Source: Pseudohongiella sp. (lineage in GTDB: Bacteria; Pseudomonadota; Gammaproteobacteria; Pseudomonadales; Pseudohongiellaceae). From it: a stretch of DNA of 64,000 nucleotides. The translations under genes were made by a program, and so were the position numbers. Each line of letters opens with the position of its first letter. Positions within the stretch are counted from its first letter, which is position 1. The notes below the pieces were generated by a model that saw nothing but the letters and a program-made list of their open reading frames with translations, was not told the origin of the DNA and ran no database searches. The stretch covers positions 1 to 64,000 of the forward strand of contig JAUYSM010000115.1 in assembly GCA_030696315.1 (NCBI GenBank), in the 5' to 3' direction. Below, piece after piece: positions 38,403 through 47,010 of this stretch.

Positions 38403-40229
38403 TTATAGAAAATCCATATCACCGGCAGTCAACCACCAGGCATCTTTCAATCGCTGTGTTTCCGGCCCGGGACTCCAGCGGTTGCAGGGTATCTGTATAC
38501 CCGTGGCCGTGATGTGAAAATGGTCTGCCTGTGTTATCACACGGGCAAGCTGGCCTGCCGTCAACCAGAAATGATAGGGCTTGTTTTGCCCTGCAGATCT
38601 CAAAATAGACAGCAACGCGTCTTCAAGATGTTCCGGTGCAGCAATGATGTCCATTAACAGCTGCCGATCACCATGCTCACGGCTGAATGCAAGGGCTTTG
38701 ACATCCTGCCCGTACATGACGGTGTAACAGTTGTAAGACAAACCTGGACGCTGCAAAAACCGGTAACTCAAATAATCGCCATCCCGCACACCTATGATGG
38801 CATTGGCAAAACCAGCTTTCATCTGCAGCCATAGCTGCTCGGCATGGGCTCGCAGGGTTCTGTCAAACTCAGCAATACAGACTCGCCAGCCGTCATCTGG
38901 CAGCGATGCTTCTGGTAGCTGAGGCGCGAGTGCAATCTGCATCAATTCGTCAGTTTTGTCATACAACCCCAAACGTTGCGCGACATGCATGGCCTTCAAA
39001 TTAGGAAAGCCAAACCCCAGCAGGTTGTCGGCTTTGTATCCTGCATATTGCTCGAGCATGCTGGCAGCGGTTTTAAAAAATAGACTGTTGCGACTGAAGA
39101 ATCCGCGCTCCTGAGGCGACACCATCACATCACAAATCTGAACGGCTTTACGGTGCTCAGAAAAGTAAACAATCTGCCTGATAACGCCTCCGTAGTGGGC
39201 AACTGCCTGCCCGCCACGTTCTGCCACCACAGAGGCGCCCCTGCCTGAGTCATATTTCCACGACCACAATGCAGGATCAAATGGTGCAGAGAAGCTGTCT
39301 TCGAACACCTGCCGATATGATTCGGGCGTCAAATCGGCGGCGCTGCGCAAAACAGGCGCGCCAGGTGTTTGGTTTTTAAGCTCAGGCACAGATCTGGGTG
39401 CGCACAGACTCAACAGCACATGTGTGCGCGCGCCATGCGCACTCGCATCAGTTTCGTTTTGCAGCTCGGTGACCAAGCGCTGAATATCTGCTTCACTTTC
39501 ACCCGTCAGCCCTACCAGAGCTTTTTGGGAGCGTTCAAGTACGGCAACCAGTATCTGCTGAAAGCGATTGGTATCCGCTGACAGATCCTCACAGTCTGAA
39601 ACTTCAAAACCCATGCGTTTTGCCAGTGCCAACACATGAGCGAGTAAGGGCAGTGGTTGAGGGTCAATACTATCGTTGTTGCATACAACAAACTCATCAC
39701 AAATCAGCAGCTGACCACCGGGCCTGAGTAACTCAAGCGCTTTGTGGAACAGCGTGATGGGCAAACTGTAACGCGCGCTGTTATGAAAAATGAGAGTGTC
39801 AAAGCCCGCATCATCGCGGTATTGCTCAAAAGAACAACAGACCAGCTTGTCCGCTGAGGCATGAGCTAATGCGGCATTGGCAAGCACGGCAGCATGGCGA
39901 TCTATGCCGATTGCCTCAAACCCTCGGGAACACAGCAAATCAACCAGCGCCCCTTGACCACATCCAACCTCGAGCACACGAGCGCCGACATCACAATCAA
40001 GCGCCGACAACACACGATCTACACGTTTTTGCTGCGCACTCACCAGCAAAACCGCAAGTTGCGCCAACGACGCATCGCTCACTTGCAGTGCATCAAACTC
40101 ATCACTGGACAGCTCACCATAAACCAGCCAGGGCGACTGACCCGGCAAGGAACGCATGAGTGCTGCATAGACGTTTAATGGAAAAATCCATAAAAAATCA
40201 TTTTTGTTTATGCTGTCAGTAGTCTTCAT
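38403..40229 (-). CDS. Methyltransferase-GNAT-like fusion protein
   Basis: A 608-residue two-domain protein. Residues ~60-220 are a Rossmann SAM-dependent methyltransferase; motif I is VLEVGCGQGALVDLL and the later motif LLRPGGQLLICDEFV. Residues ~300-600 look like acyl-CoA N-acyltransferase modules: YRQVFEDSFSAPFDPALWSWKY, VMVSPQERGFFSRNSLFFKTA and GFGFPNLKAMHVAQRLGL. The second part contains a repeat-like stretch, as in double-GNAT proteins. The substrate is unknown. I use the ATG at 40229; one at 40238 overlaps a TATAAT box. It is divergent from regB by only 29 nt. Confidence 0.75.
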   Translation of the reverse strand: MKTTDSINKNDFLWIFPLNVYAALMRSLPGQSPWLVYGELSSDEFDALQVSDASLAQLAVLLVSAQQKRVDRVLSALDCDVGARVLEVGCGQGALVDLLCSRGFEAIGIDRHAAVLANAALAHASADKLVCCSFEQYRDDAGFDTLIFHNSARYSLPITLFHKALELLRPGGQLLICDEFVVCNNDSIDPQPLPLLAHVLALAKRMGFEVSDCEDLSADTNRFQQILVAVLERSQKALVGLTGESEADIQRLVTELQNETDASAHGARTHVLLSLCAPRSVPELKNQTPGAPVLRSAADLTPESYRQVFEDSFSAPFDPALWSWKYDSGRGASVVAERGGQAVAHYGGVIRQIVYFSEHRKAVQICDVMVSPQERGFFSRNSLFFKTAASMLEQYAGYKADNLLGFGFPNLKAMHVAQRLGLYDKTDELMQIALAPQLPEASLPDDGWRVCIAEFDRTLRAHAEQLWLQMKAGFANAIIGVRDGDYLSYRFLQRPGLSYNCYTVMYGQDVKALAFSREHGDRQLLMDIIAAPEHLEDALLSILRSAGQNKPYHFWLTAGQLARVITQADHFHITATGIQIPCNRWSPGPETQRLKDAWWLTAGDMDFL

Positions 40230-40265
40230 GCGCGGCATTATACGGTAGAATTCCGGGCATGACGA
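40223..40265. promoter_or_regulatory. Overlapping divergent promoters, possibly leaderless
   Basis: Only 29 nt separate the two divergent start codons. On the minus strand TATAAT (40242-40237) lies 7 nt before the ATG at 40229. On the plus strand TAGAAT (40246-40251) lies 7 nt before the ATG at 40259. Transcription starting about 7 nt past each box would give mRNAs with no leader. The -35 matches are weak on both strands. The boxes are seen; leaderless transcription is inferred. Confidence 0.4.
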
Positions 40266-41596
40266 AAACCACACTGATACGACTGTTCAGCCTGTTTCCT
40301 GACAGTGGCGCCGACTCCCGCAGCGCGCCGCGCATTGGATTGCAGCGCCTGCTTGGCTTGCGCATTCTGGTCGCCGGCAGCAGTCTGGCCGGCGCATTGC
40401 TGTTTAACATATTTTCACCGCTTGAGCTGCCAATGCTGCCCGTCGCGTTGGTACTGAGCGGCATTGTGTTGTCGGTTTTGATCGGTTACTGGCGTGTCAA
40501 TCATGCCGGGCTTATCACACACGGCGAGCTGGTAATGCAACTCGGGCTGGACTTTGTGTTTGCCACTATTGTCTTGATGTATACGGGAGGCTCGAGCAAT
40601 CCGTTAATTTCGTATCTGCTGGTCCTGCTAGCGGTGGGCGCGACCTTGTTGCGCAGTCTATGGGCACACCTGTTTGCCTTGCTGGCGATTCTGATCCACA
40701 CGGCCTTCCTTGCTTACGGCATCATCAGCGATGAGCACAGTCAGCACATGCCCAATTTTCAACTGCATCTGGTAGGCATGTGGGTTACGTTTGTAGTCAG
40801 TGCGGCTCTGATCACAACCTTTGTCAGTCGCATGGCTGCGGCCATTCGCAGCAGAGAACTGACACTGGCAAAGTCACGCGAAAACGAGTTACGAAATGAA
40901 CAACTGGTTGCTATTGGGTCACTTGCCGCAGGTACAGCACATGCGCTGGGCACCCCCTTATCAACCATGGCAGTATTATTGTCCGATCTGGATGGACTGA
41001 CCGAAGAACAGCTGCGCAACACCGAAATCAAAGCGGACATCCACCTCTTGCGTCAACAAGTCGTGCGCTGCAAGCAGTCGCTGGATCAGCTGACTCATTT
41101 CTACCACAAAGGTGATCAGCAGCAAGTCGGCCGCATGCGCATGGGTTCGCTGCATGACGCCGTGCGTGATTACATTGTCAACATACACCCACGGGCCATT
41201 ATCGAATTTACAATCGATGATAATTGCCGCGAATCCTGGATTCCTGCGGATATCACTATCCGACATGCGTTGATCAACATCATAGAAAATGCCATCCGTG
41301 CGGCCCACAAACTGGTCACCGTGCATTATGGCTTTGATGAAACGCGCGCAGGTACCGCATTGATCAAGGTTCAGGATGACGGCGATGGCATTCCGGCCGA
41401 AGTCATGGAGAGCATGGGCGAACCGTTTATCTCGTCGCGCGAAGGCAGCATGGGTCTGGGTATATTCCTGGCCAACTCAACCTTGCAACGTCACGGCGGC
41501 AGTATCGAAATGTTTAATGTGCCGGGTGCTGGCGCCCTCACCTGTATCCACCTGCCTTTGACTGACAATAAACCCAGCGGTGAATCAACACTATGA
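40259..41596 (+). CDS. regB: RegB/PrrB-type redox sensor histidine kinase
   Basis: A 445-residue kinase with about six N-terminal membrane helices. The quinone-site motif of RegB, GGSSNP, is at residues 110-115. The H-box is SLAAGTAHALGTPLSTMAVLLSDL, matching the RegB-type AHxLGTPL. C271 in VVRCKQSL matches the redox-active cysteine of RegB. The N/G boxes (HALINIIENAIRAA, DDGDGIP, GSMGLGIFLANSTLQRHGGSIE) are complete. RegB/PrrB/RoxS senses respiratory redox state through quinone and phosphorylates RegA. It overlaps regA by 4 nt. Confidence 0.92.
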   Translation: MTKTTLIRLFSLFPDSGADSRSAPRIGLQRLLGLRILVAGSSLAGALLFNIFSPLELPMLPVALVLSGIVLSVLIGYWRVNHAGLITHGELVMQLGLDFVFATIVLMYTGGSSNPLISYLLVLLAVGATLLRSLWAHLFALLAILIHTAFLAYGIISDEHSQHMPNFQLHLVGMWVTFVVSAALITTFVSRMAAAIRSRELTLAKSRENELRNEQLVAIGSLAAGTAHALGTPLSTMAVLLSDLDGLTEEQLRNTEIKADIHLLRQQVVRCKQSLDQLTHFYHKGDQQQVGRMRMGSLHDAVRDYIVNIHPRAIIEFTIDDNCRESWIPADITIRHALINIIENAIRAAHKLVTVHYGFDETRAGTALIKVQDDGDGIPAEVMESMGEPFISSREGSMGLGIFLANSTLQRHGGSIEMFNVPGAGALTCIHLPLTDNKPSGESTL

Positions 41597-42141
41597 ATGA
41601 CAGCACTCAAAGCCGATCATTATTGATGATTGAAGATGACGAAGTTTTTGCGAGTGTCAGTTCGCGTGCATTGACCCGACGCGGCTACGATGTTGTCCTG
41701 GCCAACAGTATCGATACTGCCAGGGATTTGATTAACAGCCAGCAGGTGGCCTATGCCATTGTAGACCTCAATCTGGCGGGGCATTCTTCGCTGGAGTTGA
41801 TCCCGACATTACGTGCACGCAATCCGGATGCACGCATTCTCATGCTGACCGGTTATGCCAGCATCGCAACCGCGGTAGAAGCCATCAAACTGGGCGCAGA
41901 TAACTATCTTGCCAAACCCGCCGATATTGACGAAATTCTGGCGGCACTGGACGACGATTCCGATGAGGAAGAGCATGATGCCCAGTTTCAGGAACCCATG
42001 TCCGTGCGTCGTCTTGAGTGGGAACACATTCAAAAGGTATTGCTGGAAAACCATGGCAACATTTCTGAAACCGCACGACAACTAAAAATGCATCGCCGCA
42101 CATTACAAAGAAAGTTACAGAAGAAGCCCGTTGCCGGCTGA
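41593..42141 (+). CDS. regA: RegA/PrrA-type response regulator
   Basis: A 182-residue regulator. The receiver domain has the acidic pair EDD, phospho-acceptor D58 in AIVDLNLAG, and the signature K in LAKPADIDE. The short C-terminal Fis-like helix-turn-helix GNISETARQLKMHRRTLQRKLQKKPV is nearly invariant across RegA/PrrA/RoxR/ActR proteins, which control respiration, oxygen response and related genes. It overlaps regB by 4 nt, so both come from one transcript. Confidence 0.95.
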   Translation: MNDSTQSRSLLMIEDDEVFASVSSRALTRRGYDVVLANSIDTARDLINSQQVAYAIVDLNLAGHSSLELIPTLRARNPDARILMLTGYASIATAVEAIKLGADNYLAKPADIDEILAALDDDSDEEEHDAQFQEPMSVRRLEWEHIQKVLLENHGNISETARQLKMHRRTLQRKLQKKPVAG

Positions 42142-42455
42142 GCAACTGTTCGCAATTGGCATAAATTTTCTGCAAGCCATGACTTTGCGCTATAAGCTTG
42201 ATTGATAAAACATTTATGTCAGGTTTTAATGACTTTCGGCACTCGGGCGCTTACTATGCGCGTGGTATAAAACGCCGTCATGACTCATCACAAGATTCCC
42301 GTCAGGTTTGCCTGCCCAGGGAACGCCAAAAAGCAGCACAAAACAACAACAAAAATAAGTAACCCCTTTCGTCGGCCTTTGGCGCTGATAGACACTGCAC
42401 GAAGTATGAATGGAATTTACTGCAAGACAGCACTCAAACGCGGAGCCTTACTTAA
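42142..42455. other. Intergenic region between regA and the RND adaptor gene
   Basis: 314 nt between two plus-strand genes. It contains a 47-codon open frame (42216-42362, listed separately), then a CA-rich stretch and the leader of the RND operon. No convincing terminator hairpin follows regA. I find no clear -35/-10 pair before the adaptor gene. Confidence 0.4.
42216..42362 (+). CDS. Candidate small basic protein (48 codons)
   Basis: The open frame starts MSGFNDFRHSGAYYARG and continues with a strongly basic, Gln/Asn-rich tail (IKRRHDSSQDSRQ, then RERQKAAQNNNKNK). It is 48 residues and has no membrane segment. No ribosome-binding site is evident before the ATG, so translation is uncertain. 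The composition (many Arg/Lys, few hydrophobics) would suit a nucleic-acid- or ribosome-binding peptide. It could also be chance coding in a leader. Confidence 0.3.
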   Translation: MSGFNDFRHSGAYYARGIKRRHDSSQDSRQVCLPRERQKAAQNNNKNK

Positions 42456-43580
42456 GTGAAAAAACAATACTGGGTCGCCATCGGCCTGTTTATCTTTCTT
42501 GTTATATGGATGTTCCTGCCACGCGAGCAAAACGTAGCAGTCGAAGACAGGTACGCAATGCCCGAGACCGACAGATCGGTCACCGCTATCCCGGCCGGTT
42601 CGCCGGTTGACGTCAGTGCCAGCGGCTTTAACGTTTTGGTCAGCAAGGTCAACGTAAGCACTTATACTGAAACGGTCAACGTTCGCGGTGTCACACAAGC
42701 ATTCCGCCATGTACAAATTCTGGCAGAAGCGGCCGGCCGAGTGACGGCCACTCCGGTGGCGCGCGGTGCGCGGGTCAATCGCGGTGATGTACTTTGCGAA
42801 ATTGCTGTTGATAACCGCGAAGCGGAATTGCAGGAGTCACGCAGCCGTGAACTCCAGGCGAAACTGGAATACGAAGGATCTCTTGGTTTGCGCGAACGCA
42901 ACCTGGTCTCCGAAGTGTCAGTGGCACAACTAAAATCTGCACTTGATTCAGCCACAGCTGCCGTTGGCCGCGCAGAACTCGCGCTGAGTCGCACAAAAGT
43001 GCGGGCGCCATTCAGCGGCATACTTGAAACCCGCGCAGTTGAAGTGGGTGACTACCTGAACATGGGCGCACAATGCGGTTCCTTGCTGGACGACCAGCCC
43101 ATGTTGCTGGTTGGTCAAGTGCCTGAACAGAATGTCAGCAAACTGATCATCGGAAACACGGTTGAAGGCCTACTGGTGACAGGGCAGCGCGTCACCGGCC
43201 GACTGACTTACATCGCCCGCGCAGCTGATCCTGTCTCCCGCAGCTATCGTATCGAAGTCGAATTGAATGCAGGCCAGGAACCCATCCGACAAGGCATCAG
43301 CACTGAAATTATGGTTTCAGCGTCTGACATTGCAGCGCACATGATTCCCCCGTCCGCCATTACGCTTGATGACGCGGGTGTTGTGGGAGTGAAAGCGATC
43401 AATTCGAATAATGTTGTGGTGTTTTACCCGGTCACTATTGTTGGCGAGAGCACACAAATAGGCACACCGGGATTCTGGGTAACAGGATTGCCGTCTGAGG
43501 CCATTCTGATCACGCTGGGCCAGGAACTGGTTTTCCCGGGCCAGACAGTCCGCACTAACACTGATTGGTCACGTCTATGA
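42456..43580 (+). CDS. RND efflux periplasmic adaptor (membrane-fusion protein)
   Basis: A 374-residue adaptor. It starts at a GTG with GGAG 10 nt upstream. An N-terminal membrane anchor (VAIGLFIFLVIWMFLP) takes the place of a lipoprotein signal. The lipoyl halves (ILAEAAGRVTATPVARGARVNRGDVLCEI and TKVRAPFSGILETRAVEVGDYL) flank a short alpha-hairpin, followed by beta-barrel and membrane-proximal domains. It links an inner-membrane RND pump to an outer-membrane channel. No tolC-like gene lies nearby. Its stop overlaps the permease start by 4 nt. Confidence 0.93.
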   Translation: MKKQYWVAIGLFIFLVIWMFLPREQNVAVEDRYAMPETDRSVTAIPAGSPVDVSASGFNVLVSKVNVSTYTETVNVRGVTQAFRHVQILAEAAGRVTATPVARGARVNRGDVLCEIAVDNREAELQESRSRELQAKLEYEGSLGLRERNLVSEVSVAQLKSALDSATAAVGRAELALSRTKVRAPFSGILETRAVEVGDYLNMGAQCGSLLDDQPMLLVGQVPEQNVSKLIIGNTVEGLLVTGQRVTGRLTYIARAADPVSRSYRIEVELNAGQEPIRQGISTEIMVSASDIAAHMIPPSAITLDDAGVVGVKAINSNNVVVFYPVTIVGESTQIGTPGFWVTGLPSEAILITLGQELVFPGQTVRTNTDWSRL

Positions 43581-46500
43581 TCTATTTCAAGGCAGCACGC
43601 GACAGGGCACGAACTTCCCTGACAATTTTTGGTGTGATAATTCTGGCGGGATTTCTATCGTTCCGCTCCATCCCGGTCGAACTCAACCCGGATGTAACGG
43701 TGCCAATTATCATCACAACCATTATTCACCCAGGCATTTCTCCGGAGGATGCTGAGCGACTGCTGGCCAGACCAACAGAGATCGAACTGAAAAATGTGGA
43801 TGGCATCACTGAAATCCGTTCATTCTCCAGCGAGAGCAGTGCCACCATCATTACGGAGTTTGACGTCAGTTTTAACGCCGATTTTGCGCTCAATGATATT
43901 CGTTCGGCATTGGACCGCGCCAAAGCTCGTTTCCCTGCCAATACCGAAGAGCCGATTATCCAGGAAGTGTCAGCGGCAACTGTGCCGGTTGTGCAGATAG
44001 CATTGGGCGGCGACGGTGTTTCTGAACGTACAAAGCTGCAGATTGCCCGGGTGTTGCAACGTGAAATCGAAAACCTACCGGAGATTCTCAGCGCCGATAT
44101 GATAGGTGCCCGGGAAGAATTACTGGAAGTGGTGATTGATCCGCGCAAACTGGAAACCTACGGCATTACAAATTCACAAATAGTGCAGGCGGTGACCAGT
44201 AATAACCGATTGATCCCGGCCGGGATGCTGAACACCGGTGAAGGCAGCTTTGCGATCAAGGTACCGGGCCTGATCGAAACCGCGCAGGATCTGTTTCAAT
44301 TGCCTATCGCAGCCAATGCCACCGGCGTTGTCGTTTTGAGTGATGTGGCTGATGTTCGTCGCACCTTCAAAGATGCTGAACGTTTTGCGTACGCAAACGG
44401 CGATCAGGCGATTTCCCTCGACGTCCAAAAACGCAAAGGCGCCAATCTTATTCTAGCCATGGACAAGATCGATGTGATCGTAAGGGAGATGCGCTCACAG
44501 ATTCCGCCAGGTGTGGAGATCACTTACCTCAACAACACGATTCCACTGGTCATTGAACAGAACTCCAGCCTGCAAGGCAATATGCTGTCGGCCATGGCAC
44601 TGATCATGATGGTTGTAGTAGCCGCTGTGGGCGTGCGTTCAGGCATTCTGGTTGCCATGGGTGTACCGTTCTGCTTCTTCTTCGCCTTTATCATCATTTC
44701 GCTGCTGGGTTACACCTATAACTTTATGGTGATCTTTGGCCTGCTGCTTGCGCTCGGTATGTTGATCGACGGCGCCATTGTGTTGGTGGAATATGCTGAC
44801 CGTAAAATGGCTGAGGGGTATAACCGGGAAGATGCGTACGAAGAAGCTGTTTCACGTATGTTCTGGCCCATCATCTCGTCAACATTAACCACACTGGCTG
44901 CATTCCTGCCGCTGCTGTTCTGGCCAGGAGTTGCCGGTGAATTCATGAGTTATCTGCCCACCACAGTGTTTGCAGTGCTCATAGGTTCCTTGCTGTACGC
45001 GTTGCTTTTTGCACCGTTGATAGGATCATTTGTGGGCAGCCGCGAGGCACACAAACATATTGATGTCACTAAAAATGACGACAACTTGGTCAAAGAGTTC
45101 AAAGGTCCAATTCGTGCCTATGTTGGTATTCTGCGGTTTGGCATACGCAATCCCGGCGTGATATTTCTGGGCGCCACGGCGGTATTGGTAGGCATTGTGA
45201 TGGCCTATGTCACCTTAGGGCGCGGTTTTGAATTTTTTACCAGCGTCGATCCCAGCCAGACACGTGTGCAGATTTTTGCGCGCGGCAATTACTCGCCTGA
45301 AGAAATTCGCGATATCGTCACGCAAGTGGAAGATCGCATCGAAGCTGTTGGACACTTCAAGAGCATCGTCACCCAGTCGGGCGCCAGCCGCAGTATGGGT
45401 GGCGGTCAAGGTGCAGCGCCTGATCTGGTAGGTACGATATTCCTGGAATTCACTGACCGGCGCGAGCGCGACATCAATGGTTTCGAAATCGAGAATCTCT
45501 ACCGGGAAGCTATTGCTGATCTGCCGGGTATCCGTGCAGAAATTTCAACACCAGAACAGGGTCCACCCGTAGGCAAAGAGCTCCAGCTGGAATTTTATGG
45601 TGAAGATTTACGCACCCTGATTAGCGAAGCACGACGGGTTCGTAATTACCTTGAGTCCGGCATGGAAGGCTTGATCGATGTGGATGACACCACGCCAGTT
45701 CCAGGCATCGAGTGGGAAATCACTGTGGATCGTGCACGGGCTGCCATGTCAGGTGCCAGCATGCAGGAGATTGGCACAGCCATCCAGTTGTTGACCAATG
45801 GAGTGCTGATGGGCGACTACCGCCCAGACGACAGCGAAGAAGAAGTCGAGATCCGAGTACGCTACCCCGAAGAATACCGTGGCATCGAGCAGATCGATAA
45901 TATTCGTATCAATACTGCCGGCGGACTGGTGCCTATCAGCAGCTTTATCACGCGTGAACCATTGCCCAGCGTAAGCTCAATCCAGCGTGTTGACAGTGAG
46001 CGTGTGGTATACGTCAGAGCTAACCCTGCCCCGGGCATTATTACTGACAACAAGGTGGGTGAACTGGAGCAGTGGTTGCAAGCCAATCCCTTGGCCCCGG
46101 GCGTCAATTACCGCTTCCGTGGCGCCAATGAAGAACAGGATGAGTCGATGGCTTTCCTGAGTTTTGCCTTTTTATTGGCGCTGGCGCTGATGGCTGTTGT
46201 ACTGGTTACGCAGTTCAATAACTACTACCAGACATTGCTGATTCTGTCTGCCGTACTGCTGTCAACAACTGGCGTGTTGCTGGGACTGTTGATCACCGGG
46301 CAGACGTTCAGTGTGATTCTGACGGGTGTTGGCGTGGTGGCATTGGCAGGAATTATTGTGAATAACAATATTATTCTGATCGATACCTTTAATGTACTCA
46401 GTCGCAATCATCCGGACTGGAGTCTCATGGATGTGATTGTACAAACCGGTGTGCAGCGTCTGCGACCTGTGTTCCTGACCACATTCACCACAGGTTTTGG

Positions 46501-46741
46501 ATTACTGCCACTGGCACTGGGCATCTCAATTGATCTGGCGGGCGCGGAAATCGAAGTGGGAGGCCCCGTCGCGTCTCAGTGGATGCAACTGGCAAATGCG
46601 GTGGTGTTTGGGCTGGGGTTTGGTACGGTGTTGACCTTGATTGTCACACCTGCGTTGTTGGCCCTGCCCTACAAATTGCGCAGTTACCGTGATCAGTTTG
46701 TTTCCTTGTTCCGTCGCACCAAACCGGTTCTCAGCGACTGA
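43577..46741 (+). CDS. RND efflux permease (HAE1/AcrB-like)
   Basis: A 1054-residue proton-driven transporter with the usual pair of 6-helix halves and two large periplasmic loops. Diagnostic segments are FRSIPVELNPDVTVPIIITTIIHPGISPEDAERLLARPTE (N-terminal porter) and the proton-relay helix LLLALGMLIDGAIVLVEYADRKM, with its essential Asp. Helix 10-12 motifs include GVVALAGIIVNNNIILIDTFN. The ATG at 43577 overlaps the adaptor stop (ATGA). The exported compounds are unknown. The operon ends at the strong terminator at 46760. Confidence 0.95.
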   Translation: MIYFKAARDRARTSLTIFGVIILAGFLSFRSIPVELNPDVTVPIIITTIIHPGISPEDAERLLARPTEIELKNVDGITEIRSFSSESSATIITEFDVSFNADFALNDIRSALDRAKARFPANTEEPIIQEVSAATVPVVQIALGGDGVSERTKLQIARVLQREIENLPEILSADMIGAREELLEVVIDPRKLETYGITNSQIVQAVTSNNRLIPAGMLNTGEGSFAIKVPGLIETAQDLFQLPIAANATGVVVLSDVADVRRTFKDAERFAYANGDQAISLDVQKRKGANLILAMDKIDVIVREMRSQIPPGVEITYLNNTIPLVIEQNSSLQGNMLSAMALIMMVVVAAVGVRSGILVAMGVPFCFFFAFIIISLLGYTYNFMVIFGLLLALGMLIDGAIVLVEYADRKMAEGYNREDAYEEAVSRMFWPIISSTLTTLAAFLPLLFWPGVAGEFMSYLPTTVFAVLIGSLLYALLFAPLIGSFVGSREAHKHIDVTKNDDNLVKEFKGPIRAYVGILRFGIRNPGVIFLGATAVLVGIVMAYVTLGRGFEFFTSVDPSQTRVQIFARGNYSPEEIRDIVTQVEDRIEAVGHFKSIVTQSGASRSMGGGQGAAPDLVGTIFLEFTDRRERDINGFEIENLYREAIADLPGIRAEISTPEQGPPVGKELQLEFYGEDLRTLISEARRVRNYLESGMEGLIDVDDTTPVPGIEWEITVDRARAAMSGASMQEIGTAIQLLTNGVLMGDYRPDDSEEEVEIRVRYPEEYRGIEQIDNIRINTAGGLVPISSFITREPLPSVSSIQRVDSERVVYVRANPAPGIITDNKVGELEQWLQANPLAPGVNYRFRGANEEQDESMAFLSFAFLLALALMAVVLVTQFNNYYQTLLILSAVLLSTTGVLLGLLITGQTFSVILTGVGVVALAGIIVNNNIILIDTFNVLSRNHPDWSLMDVIVQTGVQRLRPVFLTTFTTGFGLLPLALGISIDLAGAEIEVGGPVASQWMQLANAVVFGLGFGTVLTLIVTPALLALPYKLRSYRDQFVSLFRRTKPVLSD

Positions 46742-46759
46742 TCAAACCAAACAGGTAAC

Positions 46760-46810
46760 AAAAAAGCCGCTGTAATTCGAACACAAGTTCGTATTTACAG
46801 CGGCTTTTTT
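46760..46810. terminator. Bidirectional rho-independent terminator
   Basis: A long hairpin with GCCGCTGTAA (46766-46775) pairing with TTACAGCGGC (46795-46804), extended by TCGAAC/GTTCG around an ACAA loop. An A-run (46760-46765) and a T-run (46805-46810) allow termination in both directions. It ends the RND operon on the plus strand and can also stop the long minus-strand operon ending at 47011. Confidence 0.92.
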
Positions 46811-46907
46811 CTTGTCCTGTAATGAATGGTTACAACTCACCGACAGCTTTGCAATAATTTGTGACCCGCTCTATCCCTTTGAAAAGCCTGTGCTAGTATC
46901 AAATCAA

Positions 46908-46986
46908 GTCAGGGCCAGGTGGTAAAAGAACTTTCTCTGTTCCCCCCTGTATAACTTGGAATTTTTTCTGCCACTTGTGCCCTGAC
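46908..46986. repeat. 79-nt imperfect inverted repeat (palindromic element or structured RNA)
   Basis: GTCAGGGC (46908-46915) pairs perfectly with GCCCTGAC (46979-46986). The helix continues as CAGGTGG (46916-46922) against CCACTTG (46971-46977), with one bulged T and one G-T pair, for 15 pairs in all. The ~48-nt inner part contains AAAAGAA and TTTTTTCT tracts that can extend the pairing. A TGCTAGTAT extended -10-like sequence (46891-46899) lies just before it on the plus strand. It may be a REP/MITE-like element of the kind spread by REP-associated transposases, or a small RNA. Confidence 0.6.
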
Positions 46987-47010
46987 CATTATCTGCTTTA
47001 GAACCAGCCA

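Noticed and set aside
42142-42455. tRNA or other known RNA gene in the regA-RND gap
   Set aside because: No cloverleaf-compatible stems or T-loop sequence could be found by eye.
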